From: Candidatus Thiodictyon syntrophicum
GTDB taxonomy: Bacteria; Pseudomonadota; Gammaproteobacteria; Chromatiales; Chromatiaceae
Direction: 5' to 3'
DNA length: 64,000 nt
Assembly (NCBI RefSeq): GCF_002813775.1
Contig: NZ_CP020370.1
Coordinates: 1,703,501-1,767,500 of the forward strand
Shown: piece by piece, positions 17,535 to 25,426 of the stretch
Numbering within the stretch: the first letter of the stretch is position 1
Layout of the letters: each line of letters opens with the position of its first letter
Program-made: the position numbers and the translations under genes
Notes under the pieces: model-generated
The model's input: only the letters and a program-made list of their open reading frames with translations
What the model was told of the DNA's origin: nothing
Database searches by the model: none

Positions 17535-18986
17535 ATGCGCTGGCTCGCGCTCTATCTCCCCCAGCTACCCCTTGAGGTCCTGGGGCGGGCCTGTGCCGCG
17601 GGGGTGCCGCTCGCCATCAGCACCACCCGCCAGGGCGAGCGCATCCTGCGCTGCGACCCGGCCGCCGCCGCCGCGGGCATTCGCCCGGGGCTGACGGTCG
17701 GTGCCGCCCGCGCCCGCTGCGCGGAACTCGTGGTGCGGGTGCTGCGCCCGGGGGCGGAGCGCGAGGCCTTGGCGCGCCTGGCCGCCTGGTCCATCCGCTT
17801 CACCCCCGTGGTCAGCCTGGTGCCGCCCCGCTCGCTGCTGCTGGACGTGGCCGCCAGCCTGCGCCTCTTCGGCGGGGCCCAGTCCCTGCTGGATCAGGTG
17901 GGGGAGGGCCTGGCCGGGCTCGGCTACGAGGGCCGCCTCGCCCTGGCGCCCACGCCCCTGGGCGCCCTGGTCGTGGCGATCCAGGCCGGGGGCGGGGCGG
18001 GCGGGCGCCCGATCATCCCCGACCGTGCGGCCCTGGGCGCCGCCCTCGCCGGCCTGCCCCTGGGCGCCCTGGGCCTGGGCCCGCGGGAGTTGGAGGACCT
18101 CACCGCCATGGGCCTACGCCGGGTCGGCGACCTGCTGCGCCTGCCCCGCCAGGGGTTGCGCGAACGCCTGGGGCCACGGCGGGTGGACTGGCTGGAGCGC
18201 CTGCTGGGCGAGACCCCGGACCCCCGCCCGCCCTTCGTACCCCCGGCCGCGTACCGCGGCTACCTCGAACTGCCCGCGGCGGTGGAACTGGCGCCGGCCC
18301 TGGTCTTCCCTTGTCGGCGCCTGCTCGCGGAGTTGGGCGGCTTCCTGCTCGGACGCCAGGCCGGGGTGGCGCGGCTCGACTGGCGCTTCGGGCATGCGCG
18401 GCACCCCGACACCCGGTTGTGCCTGGGCGCCGCCCGACCCCTGGCCGACCCGGAGCGCTGGCTGGAACTCTTGCGCGGGCACCTGGAGCGCCTGGAACTG
18501 CCGGCCGCGGTGTGCGGGATCGGCCTCGATGCGACTCAGGTCCAGCCCCTGAGCCCCACCCCTGGGGACCTCTTTGCGCGTCTGTTGCCCCCCGGCCGTA
18601 CCCCGGACACCGCGCTGCTGGACCGGCTGCGCGCCCGTCTGGGTCCGGACGCGGTGCGTGGCCTTGCCCTGGCGGCCGACCACCGCCCCGAGCACGCCTG
18701 GTGTTGGGTCGAGCCCGGCGCGTCCGGCCGCGGCTGTCCCCGTCCGGACCGCCCCCTGTGGCTCCTGCCGCAGCCCCAACCCCTGGTGGTGCGCGACGGC
18801 CGCCCCTGGCTGGACGGCGCCCTGGACCTGGGGCAGGAGCGCGAGCGCATCGACACCGGCTGGTGGGATGAGCACGCCGTAGCGCGGGACTACTTCGTCG
18901 CCACCAGCCCGCGCGGCGAACGGCTATGGGTCTATCGGGACCTCAGGGGCCGCCGCGACTGGTTTCTACACGGGCGCTTCGGTTGA
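17535..18986 (+). CDS. imuB: ImuB, Y-family DNA polymerase homologue
   Basis: 483 residues from the ATG giving MRWLALYLPQLPLEVLGR; an in-frame ATG 13 codons upstream has no ribosome-binding site. The Y-family palm/finger region is recognisable (RCDPAAAAAGIRPGLTVGAARARC, then SLVPPRSLLLDVAASLRLFGG), but the palm acidic residues required for catalysis are replaced, as is typical of ImuB, which acts as a clamp-binding adaptor and not as a polymerase. The C-terminus is long and Pro/Arg/Gly-rich. It ends 13 bp before the converging RMD1-like gene. The product is expected to work with ImuA and a DnaE2 encoded elsewhere. Confidence 0.93.
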   Translation: MRWLALYLPQLPLEVLGRACAAGVPLAISTTRQGERILRCDPAAAAAGIRPGLTVGAARARCAELVVRVLRPGAEREALARLAAWSIRFTPVVSLVPPRSLLLDVAASLRLFGGAQSLLDQVGEGLAGLGYEGRLALAPTPLGALVVAIQAGGGAGGRPIIPDRAALGAALAGLPLGALGLGPRELEDLTAMGLRRVGDLLRLPRQGLRERLGPRRVDWLERLLGETPDPRPPFVPPAAYRGYLELPAAVELAPALVFPCRRLLAELGGFLLGRQAGVARLDWRFGHARHPDTRLCLGAARPLADPERWLELLRGHLERLELPAAVCGIGLDATQVQPLSPTPGDLFARLLPPGRTPDTALLDRLRARLGPDAVRGLALAADHRPEHAWCWVEPGASGRGCPRPDRPLWLLPQPQPLVVRDGRPWLDGALDLGQERERIDTGWWDEHAVARDYFVATSPRGERLWVYRDLRGRRDWFLHGRFG

Positions 18987-18998
18987 TTGAGCCGGACC

Positions 18999-19823
18999 TC
19001 AGCCGCCCGGCCCGCGCACGAACAACTGATAGAGCGTGAGTACGATCTCGATCAGGATCAGGATCGTGATGTACCACTCAACCCGCGCCGAGCGTTTGGT
19101 CTGGAGCAGGTCGAGCAGGGTCGCGGCGGTGTCGTTGATCAGCGTCAGCTTGCGCTCCAGGGCGACCTGGCGCTCACGGACCTCGAATTCGGCCTCCAGG
19201 CCGAGGAACAGGCGTTCCAGATCCGGCCGCTCCCAGATCACCTCCGGCTTGTCACCGACCTCGGCGCGCCCCACCAGGCGGTGCTGGATCAGCAGGGTCT
19301 CGCCGATATGACGGATCAGGTGACGGGCGCGCCGCGCCCCGCGGCCGTGCCGATGCAGTTCCTCGGCCAAGGGGTCGATGCGGTCGAAGGCGCGTGCCAC
19401 CTGCGCCTCCTGGTCCGCCAGCAGCACGCTCTTGCCCAGCACGTCCGCCACCACCTGCAGGCGCGCCGCGTCGGAGTCGCAGAGTACCAGCCGGTCGCGT
19501 TCCATCAGGTCGCCGCGGGTGCTGTCGATGACGATCTCGAGCGTCTCGGTCTCGGGGGTGGCCAGGGGTTCGCGCACGCAGGGTGCCAGCAGTTGCAGGA
19601 ATGACGCCTCCGCGCCGGGGGCCACGTCGAACAGTACCGCCGCCCCGTAGCGCATCAGTACCGCCCGCCCCCCGCCGCTGACCCGCACCACCAGCGGATT
19701 CATGGCCAGCGGCTCCACATGGGTGAGACTGCGCAGGTCCAGACGGCGGCCCAACAGCAAGGCATGGGCCTTGAGGGTCGGCGCCTCCGGTGCGATGGCG
19801 ATGACGGCGCTCGTTGATGGCAT
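18999..19823 (-). CDS. RMD1/DUF155 family protein with C-terminal membrane anchor
   Basis: 274 residues. A conserved N-terminal block (RRLDLRSLTHVEPLAMNPLVV) and the segment EVGDKPEVIWERPDLERLFLGLEAEFEVRERQVALERKLTLI are signatures of the RMD1 (DUF155) family, and the C-terminus has one or two hydrophobic helices (WYITILILIEIVLTLYQLFV). Eukaryotic homologues are mitochondrial inner-membrane proteins linked to translation or sporulation; the bacterial role is unknown. It converges with imuB. The upstream 384 bp (19824-20207) contain a REP-like hairpin and no gene. Confidence 0.85.
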   Translation of the reverse strand: MPSTSAVIAIAPEAPTLKAHALLLGRRLDLRSLTHVEPLAMNPLVVRVSGGGRAVLMRYGAAVLFDVAPGAEASFLQLLAPCVREPLATPETETLEIVIDSTRGDLMERDRLVLCDSDAARLQVVADVLGKSVLLADQEAQVARAFDRIDPLAEELHRHGRGARRARHLIRHIGETLLIQHRLVGRAEVGDKPEVIWERPDLERLFLGLEAEFEVRERQVALERKLTLINDTAATLLDLLQTKRSARVEWYITILILIEIVLTLYQLFVRGPGG

Positions 19824-20030
19824 TCTGGTTTCTCCGTGGCTGGTCTGCGCAGTGTGCCACCGCGGGGCCGCCGCGGCAAAGCGCCCGCGGGGCCCGCTGA
19901 ACCGGCTGGGGACGCGGCCGCCTGGCGCAGGTATCTGCTTAAGGCTGCGCCCACTGGACGGATCAGCCGAGAGGGTCTCGGCGCCAAAATGCAGGCGCAG
20001 GTTTGACCGTGAAGGTCGCGCAGCGACGCT

Positions 20031-20087
20031 GTGGGAGCGGCTTCAGCCGCGACGAGGCCTCGCATCGCGGCTGAAGCCGCTTCCACG
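20031..20087. repeat. REP-like hairpin (GCGGCTTCAGCCGC type)
   Basis: Arms 20031-20052 (GTGGGAGCGGCTTCAGCCGC) and 20065-20087 (its near-complement) form a long stem with a 12-base loop. Each arm contains its own GCGGCTTCAGCCGC palindrome. Related hairpins lie at 28936-29028. It is a typical extragenic palindrome of proteobacteria that may stabilise or terminate transcripts. Confidence 0.85.
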
Positions 20088-20207
20088 GGGGGCTCTTATC
20101 GTCCGGGGTGACTGAGGTTCCTTCCATGGCCGTTAGCCGGACGATGGCGCCGAACGCGCAGGCGCAATTCCAGCAGATCGTCTCGGCGCCAGAGTAGGAG
20201 ACCGCCG

Positions 20208-21032
20208 TCATTGACCCGGGGCCATGACCGGAAAATCGAACCAGGTGTTCGGGAAGGGTTCGGCCTTGAGGGTGAAATGCCACCACTCCTCGGGCAGGCC
20301 GCGGAAGCCGTGCCGCTCCATCGCCTGGGCGAGCAGGGCGCGGTTGCGCTGGGCCTCGCTGGGCACGGCCGGGCTGTCCGGGTGCGAGAGTGGGTCCATA
20401 CAGTCGAAGCCGGTGCCGAAGTCCAGCGGGCTGTCCGGGAAGCGCTCGGCGAAGGGCGCCGTGCAGGCGACCGCCGGCCCGTCAGCCCGCGCGTCCACCT
20501 GGGACGGCGACGCAGCGGCGGGCTCCAGGGCCAGGTCCACCGTACTGCCGCGGGAGTGGCCGGAGCGCTTCGCGACATAGCCCAGGCGGAAGAAGTCCGT
20601 CTTGGCGATGTTGGGGTAGAACTCCGCCTTCATCCGCTGGTCCTCGAGATCCCGGCTCCAGCGTACGAACTGCGCCACCGCCCGCGTGGGGCGGTAGCAG
20701 TCGAAGACCTTGACCCGCAGGCCGGCGGCGGCAAGGTCCTCGTGCACCGCCTTCACTGCCGCGGCGGCCTCCCGGGTGAGGATACACTCCGGGGCCTGAT
20801 AGCCGTCGATCGGGCGGCCGATGAAATTGTGGCTGCCGTAGTAGCGCATGTCCTGCGCGATAGCGGGCGCGACCTCCCGCAGATAGACAAAGCCGTCCGG
20901 GAGCCCTGCCGCCCACACGGCCGCCGACGGCAGCGACAGCAGGCCGGCGAGACAGGCGACGGTGATCGCAGTCCAAGCCTTGCGCGGCATCCGTTGTTGT
21001 TCGTACCCGTTGCGGTAGATGATTGCGATCAT
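20208..21032 (-). CDS. ddpX: secreted D-alanyl-D-alanine dipeptidase (VanX/DdpX family)
   Basis: About 274 residues from the ATG at 21030-21032 (AAGGTG eight bases upstream); an internal ATG at 20990 (MPRKAWTAITVACL) is also possible. The signal peptide is TAITVACLAGLLSLPSAAVWA. The zinc site is SGHSRGSTVDLAL (SxHxxGxxxD) and the catalytic Glu and third His are in EEWWHF. The enzyme hydrolyses D-Ala-D-Ala; in non-resistant bacteria it is usually a wall-recycling enzyme. No vanRS, vanH or vanA neighbours are present, so glycopeptide resistance is not indicated. Confidence 0.9.
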   Translation of the reverse strand: MIAIIYRNGYEQQRMPRKAWTAITVACLAGLLSLPSAAVWAAGLPDGFVYLREVAPAIAQDMRYYGSHNFIGRPIDGYQAPECILTREAAAAVKAVHEDLAAAGLRVKVFDCYRPTRAVAQFVRWSRDLEDQRMKAEFYPNIAKTDFFRLGYVAKRSGHSRGSTVDLALEPAAASPSQVDARADGPAVACTAPFAERFPDSPLDFGTGFDCMDPLSHPDSPAVPSEAQRNRALLAQAMERHGFRGLPEEWWHFTLKAEPFPNTWFDFPVMAPGQ

Positions 21033-21080
21033 CGTAGCACCTTGTATCGGGAATTCCGGGGACAGCTTGCTCAATCGCGG

Positions 21081-21160
21081 GCGGCTTTACGCTGAATTAA
21101 GGATACTGTCCCCGGAACTCTGAGGGCGGATTTGCGCTGAATTCAGTATACTGTCCCTGG
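21081..21160. repeat. tandem pair of 35-bp direct repeats
   Basis: The units 21081-21115 (GCGGCTTTACGCTGAATTAA then GGATACTGTCCCCGG) and 21126-21160 (GCGGATTTGCGCTGAATTCA then GTATACTGTCCCTGG) are repeated at a 45-bp period. An inverted piece of the same motif (GAATTCCGGGGACAG) lies at 21049-21063, and a related one (CCGTCCCCGGAACTC) at 24089-24105 beyond the toxin-antitoxin cluster. They bracket that cluster, so they may be marks of past mobility. Confidence 0.7.
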
Positions 21161-21168
21161 GTCTTGCG

Positions 21169-21348
21169 CTAAGCCGACTGCTGAGATTTTATTGCCAACC
21201 GACGTGGTGCCCGATCAACAACCTTGCGTACCGATGACCGCTCTCTTTCCTTAAGGGCTTTGCAGATTGCCCCGGTATTATTGCCGTATCGCGCAGCCAA
21301 TGCCAGGCCATGGTTCCGGACCTCATCGACAATAGCGTCATTCTTCAT
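21169..21348 (-). CDS. small conserved protein next to a PIN remnant
   Basis: 59 residues starting MKNDAIVDEVRNHGLALAAR, with GGAGG well placed before the ATG. It is helical with a basic tail ending KSQQSA. Its start overlaps the stop of the PIN-domain remnant by 11 bp, the usual arrangement of co-translated toxin-antitoxin partners. I recall proteins of this type next to PIN toxins, but no function can be named; an antitoxin or accessory role is inferred only from position. Confidence 0.6.
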   Translation of the reverse strand: MKNDAIVDEVRNHGLALAARYGNNTGAICKALKERERSSVRKVVDRAPRRLAIKSQQSA

Positions 21349-21608
21349 CAGCGTTACCTCCGAGTTCCTCGGGCGAGCAGAGAACAGGACATACCCAGCC
21401 ATCGGCTTCGACGACCCGGGCAATCAGTGCCTTTGTCTCGGCGTTGTTGATGTGCTTAAAGTTCCAAGTGAGAAGGTATTCGATCCCCTGCGTGGCTGCG
21501 ATCACAATATGCAGGGCGTCCCATACGCTGTTGTCTGGAACAGCTCTTGCTGCCATAAGTGCGTCGGCAAGCGACTGCGCTATTGGTTGCGGACCGCTCT
21601 CAGGCGGC
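21338..21608 (-). pseudogene. VapC-like PIN domain toxin, 5'-truncated remnant
   Basis: The readable part begins near PQPIAQSLADAL and contains the second half of a PIN nuclease: DNSVWDALHIVIAATQG, with the conserved Asp of the DALHIAIA motif, and YLLTWNFKHINNAETKALI. The N-terminal LDTSV motif with the first catalytic Asp is missing; upstream sequence belongs to the DUF2283 gene. It therefore lacks half of the Mg-binding acidic site. Truncation probably followed insertion or recombination with the DUF4258/DUF2283 pair. Confidence 0.65.
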
Positions 21609-21803
21609 CTTTCTCGTGTCCAGCAGCGCCGGTAACAACCCGGCTTCACGCGCTTCCAGGACAACCATTTCAACCAGATTGCCGCTCACGTCGAATGACA
21701 GGTTGATATTCCAACCCTGTGACGTTTCTTTGACGATGGGCGCATCTGACAGACGGATTTCAAGGATGTCATCATCGGCGTAATAGATGGCTTTCATCTT
21801 CAT
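21600..21803 (-). CDS. DUF2283 family protein (putative antitoxin)
   Basis: 67 residues (MKMKAIYYADDDILEIRLSD). The motif Y-x-x-x-D-x-L-x-I with SFDVSGNLVEMVVLEARE further on is diagnostic of DUF2283, short beta-rich proteins usually found next to DUF4258 RelE-like proteins. Its ATG overlaps the TGA of the upstream DUF4258 gene by four bases (ATGA), so they are translationally coupled. An antitoxin role is inferred from this pairing; the C-terminal end (LLDTRKAA) overlaps the PIN remnant. Confidence 0.8.
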   Translation of the reverse strand: MKMKAIYYADDDILEIRLSDAPIVKETSQGWNINLSFDVSGNLVEMVVLEAREAGLLPALLDTRKAA

Positions 21804-22054
21804 TCCCCTGACGTGAAATGGTGCATGACGGTCTTTACGATCATGGCGTCAGACAACAGGGCGGCCACGCACAGCAGATTGTCGGCGCGGTCCGGGTAGC
21901 CCTTGAACAGCCACAGGTGGCGGTCATCTTTGTACTTGACTTGCCCGGTTTCTATGATGTCGAGAATCCGCGCCTCGTCGATGTCTCGTTCGACCATGCG
22001 CTTATTGGCATGGTCGGTCAGTCGGATCGCGCATCCGAACCGCTCACTGTTCAT
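21800..22054 (-). CDS. DUF4258 family protein (putative RelE-like toxin)
   Basis: 84 residues. IRLTDHANKRMVERDIDEARI, ILDIIETGQVKYKDDR and LLCVAALLSDAMIVKTVM match DUF4258, a family with the RelE/ParE fold. His and Arg residues (DHANKRMVERD) are conserved as in the family. With the overlapping DUF2283 gene it makes a likely type II toxin-antitoxin pair with the toxin first. The upstream 375 bp hold a 23-bp inverted repeat and no supported gene. Confidence 0.8.
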   Translation of the reverse strand: MNSERFGCAIRLTDHANKRMVERDIDEARILDIIETGQVKYKDDRHLWLFKGYPDRADNLLCVAALLSDAMIVKTVMHHFTSGE

Positions 22055-22120
22055 GACTGCCCGGATCCCCCTGCCGGCGGGCCTTGATCATCGTCCCGGC
22101 CGCCACCCAGGCGTCCCACA

Positions 22121-22193
22121 CAGGAGGTCGAGGCTTTAGCCGGATCAGGGCCGCGAAGACGCGATGTCGACCGGCTAAAGCCTCGACCTCCTG
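22121..22193. repeat. perfect 23-bp inverted repeat (R4, GGTCGAGGCTTTAGCCGG)
   Basis: Arms 22121-22143 (CAGGAGGTCGAGGCTTTAGC plus CGG) and 22171-22193 are exact reverse complements around 27 bases. Single-arm relatives (GGAGGTCGAGGCTTCAGCCG) occur at 28835-28856 and 39260-39281. The rest of the 22055-22429 gap shows no supported gene; a weak minus-strand frame (reading ACERLREIITGERRD) may be a remnant. Confidence 0.85.
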
Positions 22194-22429
22194 TCTCCTT
22201 GCGGCCGGAACGACGATCAATGCCTGCCGACGTTAGCACGTTGTCGCGCCGCTCCCCTGTAATGATTTCGCGCAAACGTTCGCACGCTTGCCCTACAATT
22301 GTTGTTCGCGGCTTACGCTGTTCGACAGCAGGACCAACACGCGATACGGGCGGGCGGCTAACCCCTACCCGACGGGGATTTTCACCCCGCAAGAGACGGC
22401 GAGTCTTGCTCGGCGCGACAACCTACCAG

Positions 22430-22642
22430 TCAGGCCGCAAGTTCGATGTAGCCGACCGCGCTGGTTGGCTCCGGGATAGGTATCCCATCCTCACGAAGTC
22501 CATCAATGTGAAAAACGATGGCTTCTCGAATCTCTGCCCGGACTTCCTCAACCGTGGCACCGGTTGCGACACATCCTGGAAGATCCGGAACATAAGCCGA
22601 ATAATTTCCTTCGGCTTTCTCGATTACTACGGCATATTGCAT
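22430..22642 (-). CDS. hicB: HicB antitoxin
   Basis: 70 residues: MQYAVVIEKAEGNYSAYVPD, then LPGCVATGATVEEVRAEIREAI and HIDGLREDGIPIPEP. This is the partial RNase-H-fold HicB domain; there is no C-terminal DNA-binding extension, as in the short class. hicB starts nine bases after the hicA stop codon. Since hicA is disrupted by an insertion element and carries a nonsense codon, HicB is here an orphan antitoxin. Confidence 0.92.
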   Translation of the reverse strand: MQYAVVIEKAEGNYSAYVPDLPGCVATGATVEEVRAEIREAIVFHIDGLREDGIPIPEPTSAVGYIELAA

Positions 22643-22779
22643 CGTAAGCCTCAGCGCTCCAGTCCAGCCTGCTTGAGTATACTGGCCTGCGTGCCGGGGG
22701 CCAAGTCATCGCTCGGCTTTCCAGGCACAGTCACCCGACCTTTCTTCGCCGGGTGCTTATACTGCCGATGGCTGCCCCG

Positions 22780-23941
22780 GGCACTGGTTCAGTTTAATTC
22801 CTGTTTACAAGACATTGAAATATATGTAATATATCTAGTTCGGCGCGGGTTTCCGTCACTTTTTGAATAAGTGAGAACTTCTTGAACGGACAATGGACAT
22901 GCCCTCATTGCAATTCACAGAATTGTCGGCATCACAAGACGTATCAAACCGGTCATAACGGTACGCGTTTGCTGTGGCGATGTCAAAGTTGCAATAGGCT
23001 CTTTTCCGAGACCAAAGCCACCCTTATCGAGGGGCTCAGGAAACCGACCAGCTTCATCATTCAAGTGCTCAAAACGCGCACTGAGGGGATCGGCTTGAAC
23101 GCCGCCTGCCGGGCCTTCGCGATTGCGAAGAATACGTTGCTCCTATGGGAGCGTCGCCTGGCCGATTGCAAGGATGTGCTGGTCATATATGCCCTGACGC
23201 ACACCTTTATTGAGCAACTGATCGAAGGTGATGAGCTTTATACGAAAGTGAATAGGAATGTCCCCCCGGAGGATTGTGAAGGCTGGACGATCGTACTGAT
23301 GGAAAGGGCAAGTCGATTTATCTGGGCGCTTCAGTGCGGGAAAAAGGATCGCAGCCTATTTTCATATGCCATACAAATACTTAGAGATGTCATCCTGCGT
23401 ACTGGCGATGTCACTCTAGTCACCGACGGGGAACGTCGGTATGGCAATCTCCTGTTTGAAATTTGCCACGAAGTATTGCGAACCGGAAAACGCGGCCGCC
23501 CACCGAAAGTGCTTCGTCGCGGTGTGAAGGTGCGCCTTAAGAATAAAGGGAAAGGAACTGATAGAACGGGGCACTCGCGTCCCAAATACGAAACCCCTCA
23601 TCCGGAGCATCCAGAAACCGATCAAGATGTGACGCCAGCCGATATTCATGCTAATCATTTGGAAGCATCGAACGCTTCATTTCGGCGAAAGAATTCTGCT
23701 TATCGCCGCCGAACGAATACGTACGCGAAGAGCATTTCTGGTTTGCAAAGAACATTGGATATGTTGTGGATTGTCCATAACTTTATTCGCAGCCACTTCA
23801 CGACAAAACAGGTTCCTGCGGTGGCTCTGGGGATTCTCCAGCAGGGACTCTCGTGGGATGAGGTCCTTAGAGTTCGACAGCCCAGGTTATAAAAATACTA
23901 CAAAAACATAAGGATAAGGAAGAACCAAACTGAACCAGTGC
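22780..23941 (+). mobile_element. IS1-like insertion sequence with 8-bp target duplication
   Basis: 1162 bp. Terminal inverted repeats GCACTGGTTCAGTTT (left, from 22781) and AAACTGAACCAGTGC (right, to 23941) match perfectly over 15 bp. CTGCCCCG flanks both sides (22772-22779 and 23942-23949), and removing one copy plus the element restores the hicA length in frame. One transposase ORF fills the element. Base composition is visibly lower in GC than the neighbourhood, indicating recent arrival from elsewhere. Confidence 0.93.
22882..23892 (+). CDS. IS1 family transposase, single-ORF type
   Basis: 336 residues starting MNGQWTCPHCNSQNCRHHKT. An N-terminal zinc ribbon (C7, C10, C34, C37) and a helix-turn-helix (AACRAFAIAKNTLLLWERRL, about 75-94) resemble InsA; the rest resembles InsB with candidate acidic residues D117 (EGDELY), D182 (LVTDGERRYGN) and E261 (NHLEASNASFRRKN). 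Classical IS1 makes the fusion by frameshift; here both parts are one frame, as in several archaeal and cyanobacterial relatives. Codon usage is poorer in GC than that of the host genes. Confidence 0.85.
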   Translation: MNGQWTCPHCNSQNCRHHKTYQTGHNGTRLLWRCQSCNRLFSETKATLIEGLRKPTSFIIQVLKTRTEGIGLNAACRAFAIAKNTLLLWERRLADCKDVLVIYALTHTFIEQLIEGDELYTKVNRNVPPEDCEGWTIVLMERASRFIWALQCGKKDRSLFSYAIQILRDVILRTGDVTLVTDGERRYGNLLFEICHEVLRTGKRGRPPKVLRRGVKVRLKNKGKGTDRTGHSRPKYETPHPEHPETDQDVTPADIHANHLEASNASFRRKNSAYRRRTNTYAKSISGLQRTLDMLWIVHNFIRSHFTTKQVPAVALGILQQGLSWDEVLRVRQPRL

Positions 23942-24277
23942 CTGCCCCGTTGGGCCGCGACAATTCAACCATCGTCGGCAAGCAATCGGAGAATATCGGA
24001 AACCGTCATTGGTACTCACAAATTAAAGGGCTTTGACCCCTTTTCCCTTCCTTCTCCCTAATCGAGGCTGCCCTCAGGCTGAGTCAAGCATGCCGTCCCC
24101 GGAACTCCCCCAAGGATCGCCGCCGGGTCTGAATCACAGGGAAATTGTATCACAGGTAACTGGTGCGTCAAGTAAATTGTTAATACAAAATGGTCCGCTG
24201 CTGGTTGCTCTCTCGGCAACGCCAGACCCGGGCGGGCCGCGGGTCAAGGCGCCCCTTTATGGCACCGGGACCGTTAC

Positions 24278-24805
24278 TTACTGCAAGGGCACGAAAGTAA
24301 CGACCGGATTGCCGAGGGTCAGCACCGCCGCGCCCTGGCCCTGGGCCGTGGTGTAGTGGACATGGACCCGTTGCAGGGCCGGGAAGCCGATGAAGAGCCC
24401 CAGGGCGGCGGAGTTGAGCATCTTGGGGAAGACGCAGTTGAAGCGGTAGTTGGCCCCCATGCCGGCCTCGCCGTCGCGTTCGCGCGGGTCGGCGTCGACC
24501 TTGGCCTCTTCGAGCAGGCAACTCGCCTGGGGGTTGAAACGCACCAGGGCCTCGCCGTGTTTGAGGTTTTCGCCGGCGACCTTCAGGTCCTGCTGTTGCG
24601 CCGCGGTGCCCGGGGTCCCGGCGAAGCCGACCAGGGTCTCGGCGGCGGCGGACAGTTCGACTTGCACGGCCGCGCCCTCGGCGCGGATGCGCAGTTCCGC
24701 GGTGCCCACCGGCGGGACGGCGCCCGCGGCCAGCAGCGGTGTGCTGAGGCCCAGGGCCCAGGCGAGGCGGCGCAGTCGTGCGGCGGTGTGGGTTGGCTGT
24801 GGCAT
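24278..24805 (-). CDS. DUF2796 (ZrgA-like) secreted protein
   Basis: 175 residues with a signal peptide (LAWALGLSTPLLAAGAVPP). The segments AELRIRAEGAAVQVELSAAAETLVGF, NYRFNCVFPKMLNSAALGLF and VHVHYTTAQGQGAAVLTLGNPVV follow the DUF2796 pattern. DUF2796 includes ZrgA, a zinc-induced periplasmic protein of zinc uptake. This copy lacks the histidine-rich stretch of zinc-binding members, so metal binding is doubtful. It is 42 bp downstream of the thioredoxin-like gene and probably belongs to the same operon. The 24010-24277 gap contains a fragment of the 21081-type repeat and no gene. Confidence 0.7.
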   Translation of the reverse strand: MPQPTHTAARLRRLAWALGLSTPLLAAGAVPPVGTAELRIRAEGAAVQVELSAAAETLVGFAGTPGTAAQQQDLKVAGENLKHGEALVRFNPQASCLLEEAKVDADPRERDGEAGMGANYRFNCVFPKMLNSAALGLFIGFPALQRVHVHYTTAQGQGAAVLTLGNPVVTFVPLQ

Positions 24806-24847
24806 GGTGTCGGTCCTGTTCTGATGGTGACTTGTATCAGCCTGGGA

Positions 24848-25426
24848 TCAATCGGACCTGACCTGGTCGGTGCCGGATGCGGCCCACAGCCGGGCGCGCA
24901 GGCCGGTCTCGGTGCTGGCGCCCATGGTGGCGTAGCTGATCCGCCCGGCGGCGTCCAGGACGAAGGTCGCCGGGACCCCGGCGACTCCCCAGCGGCGGGA
25001 AATGGCGCCGTCTTCATCCGGCACCACCGGGAAGCGCAGGTCCGCGGCGGCCATGAAGCGGCTGATCTGCGCGGCGTCGCCCGATTCCATGGCCACGGTC
25101 AGGACGCGATGGTCTTTGGCAATGGCGTCGATGCCGCCGTTGGTGAGCTTGCAGACCGGGCACCAACTGGCCCAGAAATGCACCAGCACCGGTTGGCCCC
25201 GCAAGTCCTTGAGATCGATGGCCTGGCCGTCCAGGGTCAGGCCCGTCAGGGGCGGGGCCGCGCCGGTGGCGAGCGGGCGCGCCTGCCACCACTGGACCCC
25301 GAGGAAGACCGCCAGGATCAGGGTCAGGTCGAGTGCCCAACGACGCAGGCGCCTGGGTCGCGGGCTGGCGGCCTGGGGCGCCGCCGGGTCGGGTGCGGTC
25401 ATGGGGTCCTTGGGCGACTCGCTCAT
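24848..25426 (-). CDS. membrane-anchored thioredoxin-like protein (TlpA/ScsD type)
   Basis: About 192 residues from the ATG overlapping the upstream stop (ATGA, 25423-25426). After a Pro/Ala-rich cytoplasmic tail, one transmembrane helix (WALDLTLILAVFLGVQWW) anchors a periplasmic thioredoxin domain with active site WASWCPVCK and the cis-proline in GVPATFVLD. ScsD-like proteins reduce or oxidise periplasmic thiols. It is coupled to the preceding small gene and to phoH2 in one operon. Confidence 0.88.
   Translation of the reverse strand: MSESPKDPMTAPDPAAPQAASPRPRRLRRWALDLTLILAVFLGVQWWQARPLATGAAPPLTGLTLDGQAIDLKDLRGQPVLVHFWASWCPVCKLTNGGIDAIAKDHRVLTVAMESGDAAQISRFMAAADLRFPVVPDEDGAISRRWGVAGVPATFVLDAAGRISYATMGASTETGLRARLWAASGTDQVRSD

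Larger units (their letters stand above)
22651..24009 (-). pseudogene. hicA: hicA toxin gene, split by an IS1-like element and carrying a nonsense codon
   Basis: The 5' part (24009 to 23942) reads MTVSDILRLLADDG, TGA, then IVAAQRG; the 3' part (22771 to 22651) reads SHRQYKHPAKKGR, VTVPGKPSDDLAPG, ILKQAGLER. Deleting the element and one copy of the 8-bp duplication CTGCCCCG leaves 189 bases, exactly 63 codons, the normal HicA length. The TGA at 23965-23967 stands where HicA proteins have Trp in DGW-x4-QRGSH, a TGG-to-TGA change. The catalytic histidine (RGSH) is still present. The toxin was therefore inactivated twice. Confidence 0.92.

Noticed and set aside
19030..19070. Another copy of the R2 repeat (GATCTCGATCAGGATCAGG)
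   Set aside because: It is coding sequence of the RMD1-like C-terminal helix and has no complementary arm or core.
20208..21032. VanX as evidence of vancomycin resistance
   Set aside because: No vanA, vanH or vanRS genes are nearby, and such dipeptidases are common in Gram-negative bacteria.
23965..23967. TGA in hicA as selenocysteine
   Set aside because: HicA is not a selenoprotein, the residue replaced is Trp, and there is no SECIS-like structure.
24033..24277. Small ORFs after the IS1-like element
   Set aside because: They include fragments of dispersed repeat sequence and lack homology, ribosome-binding sites and typical codon usage.
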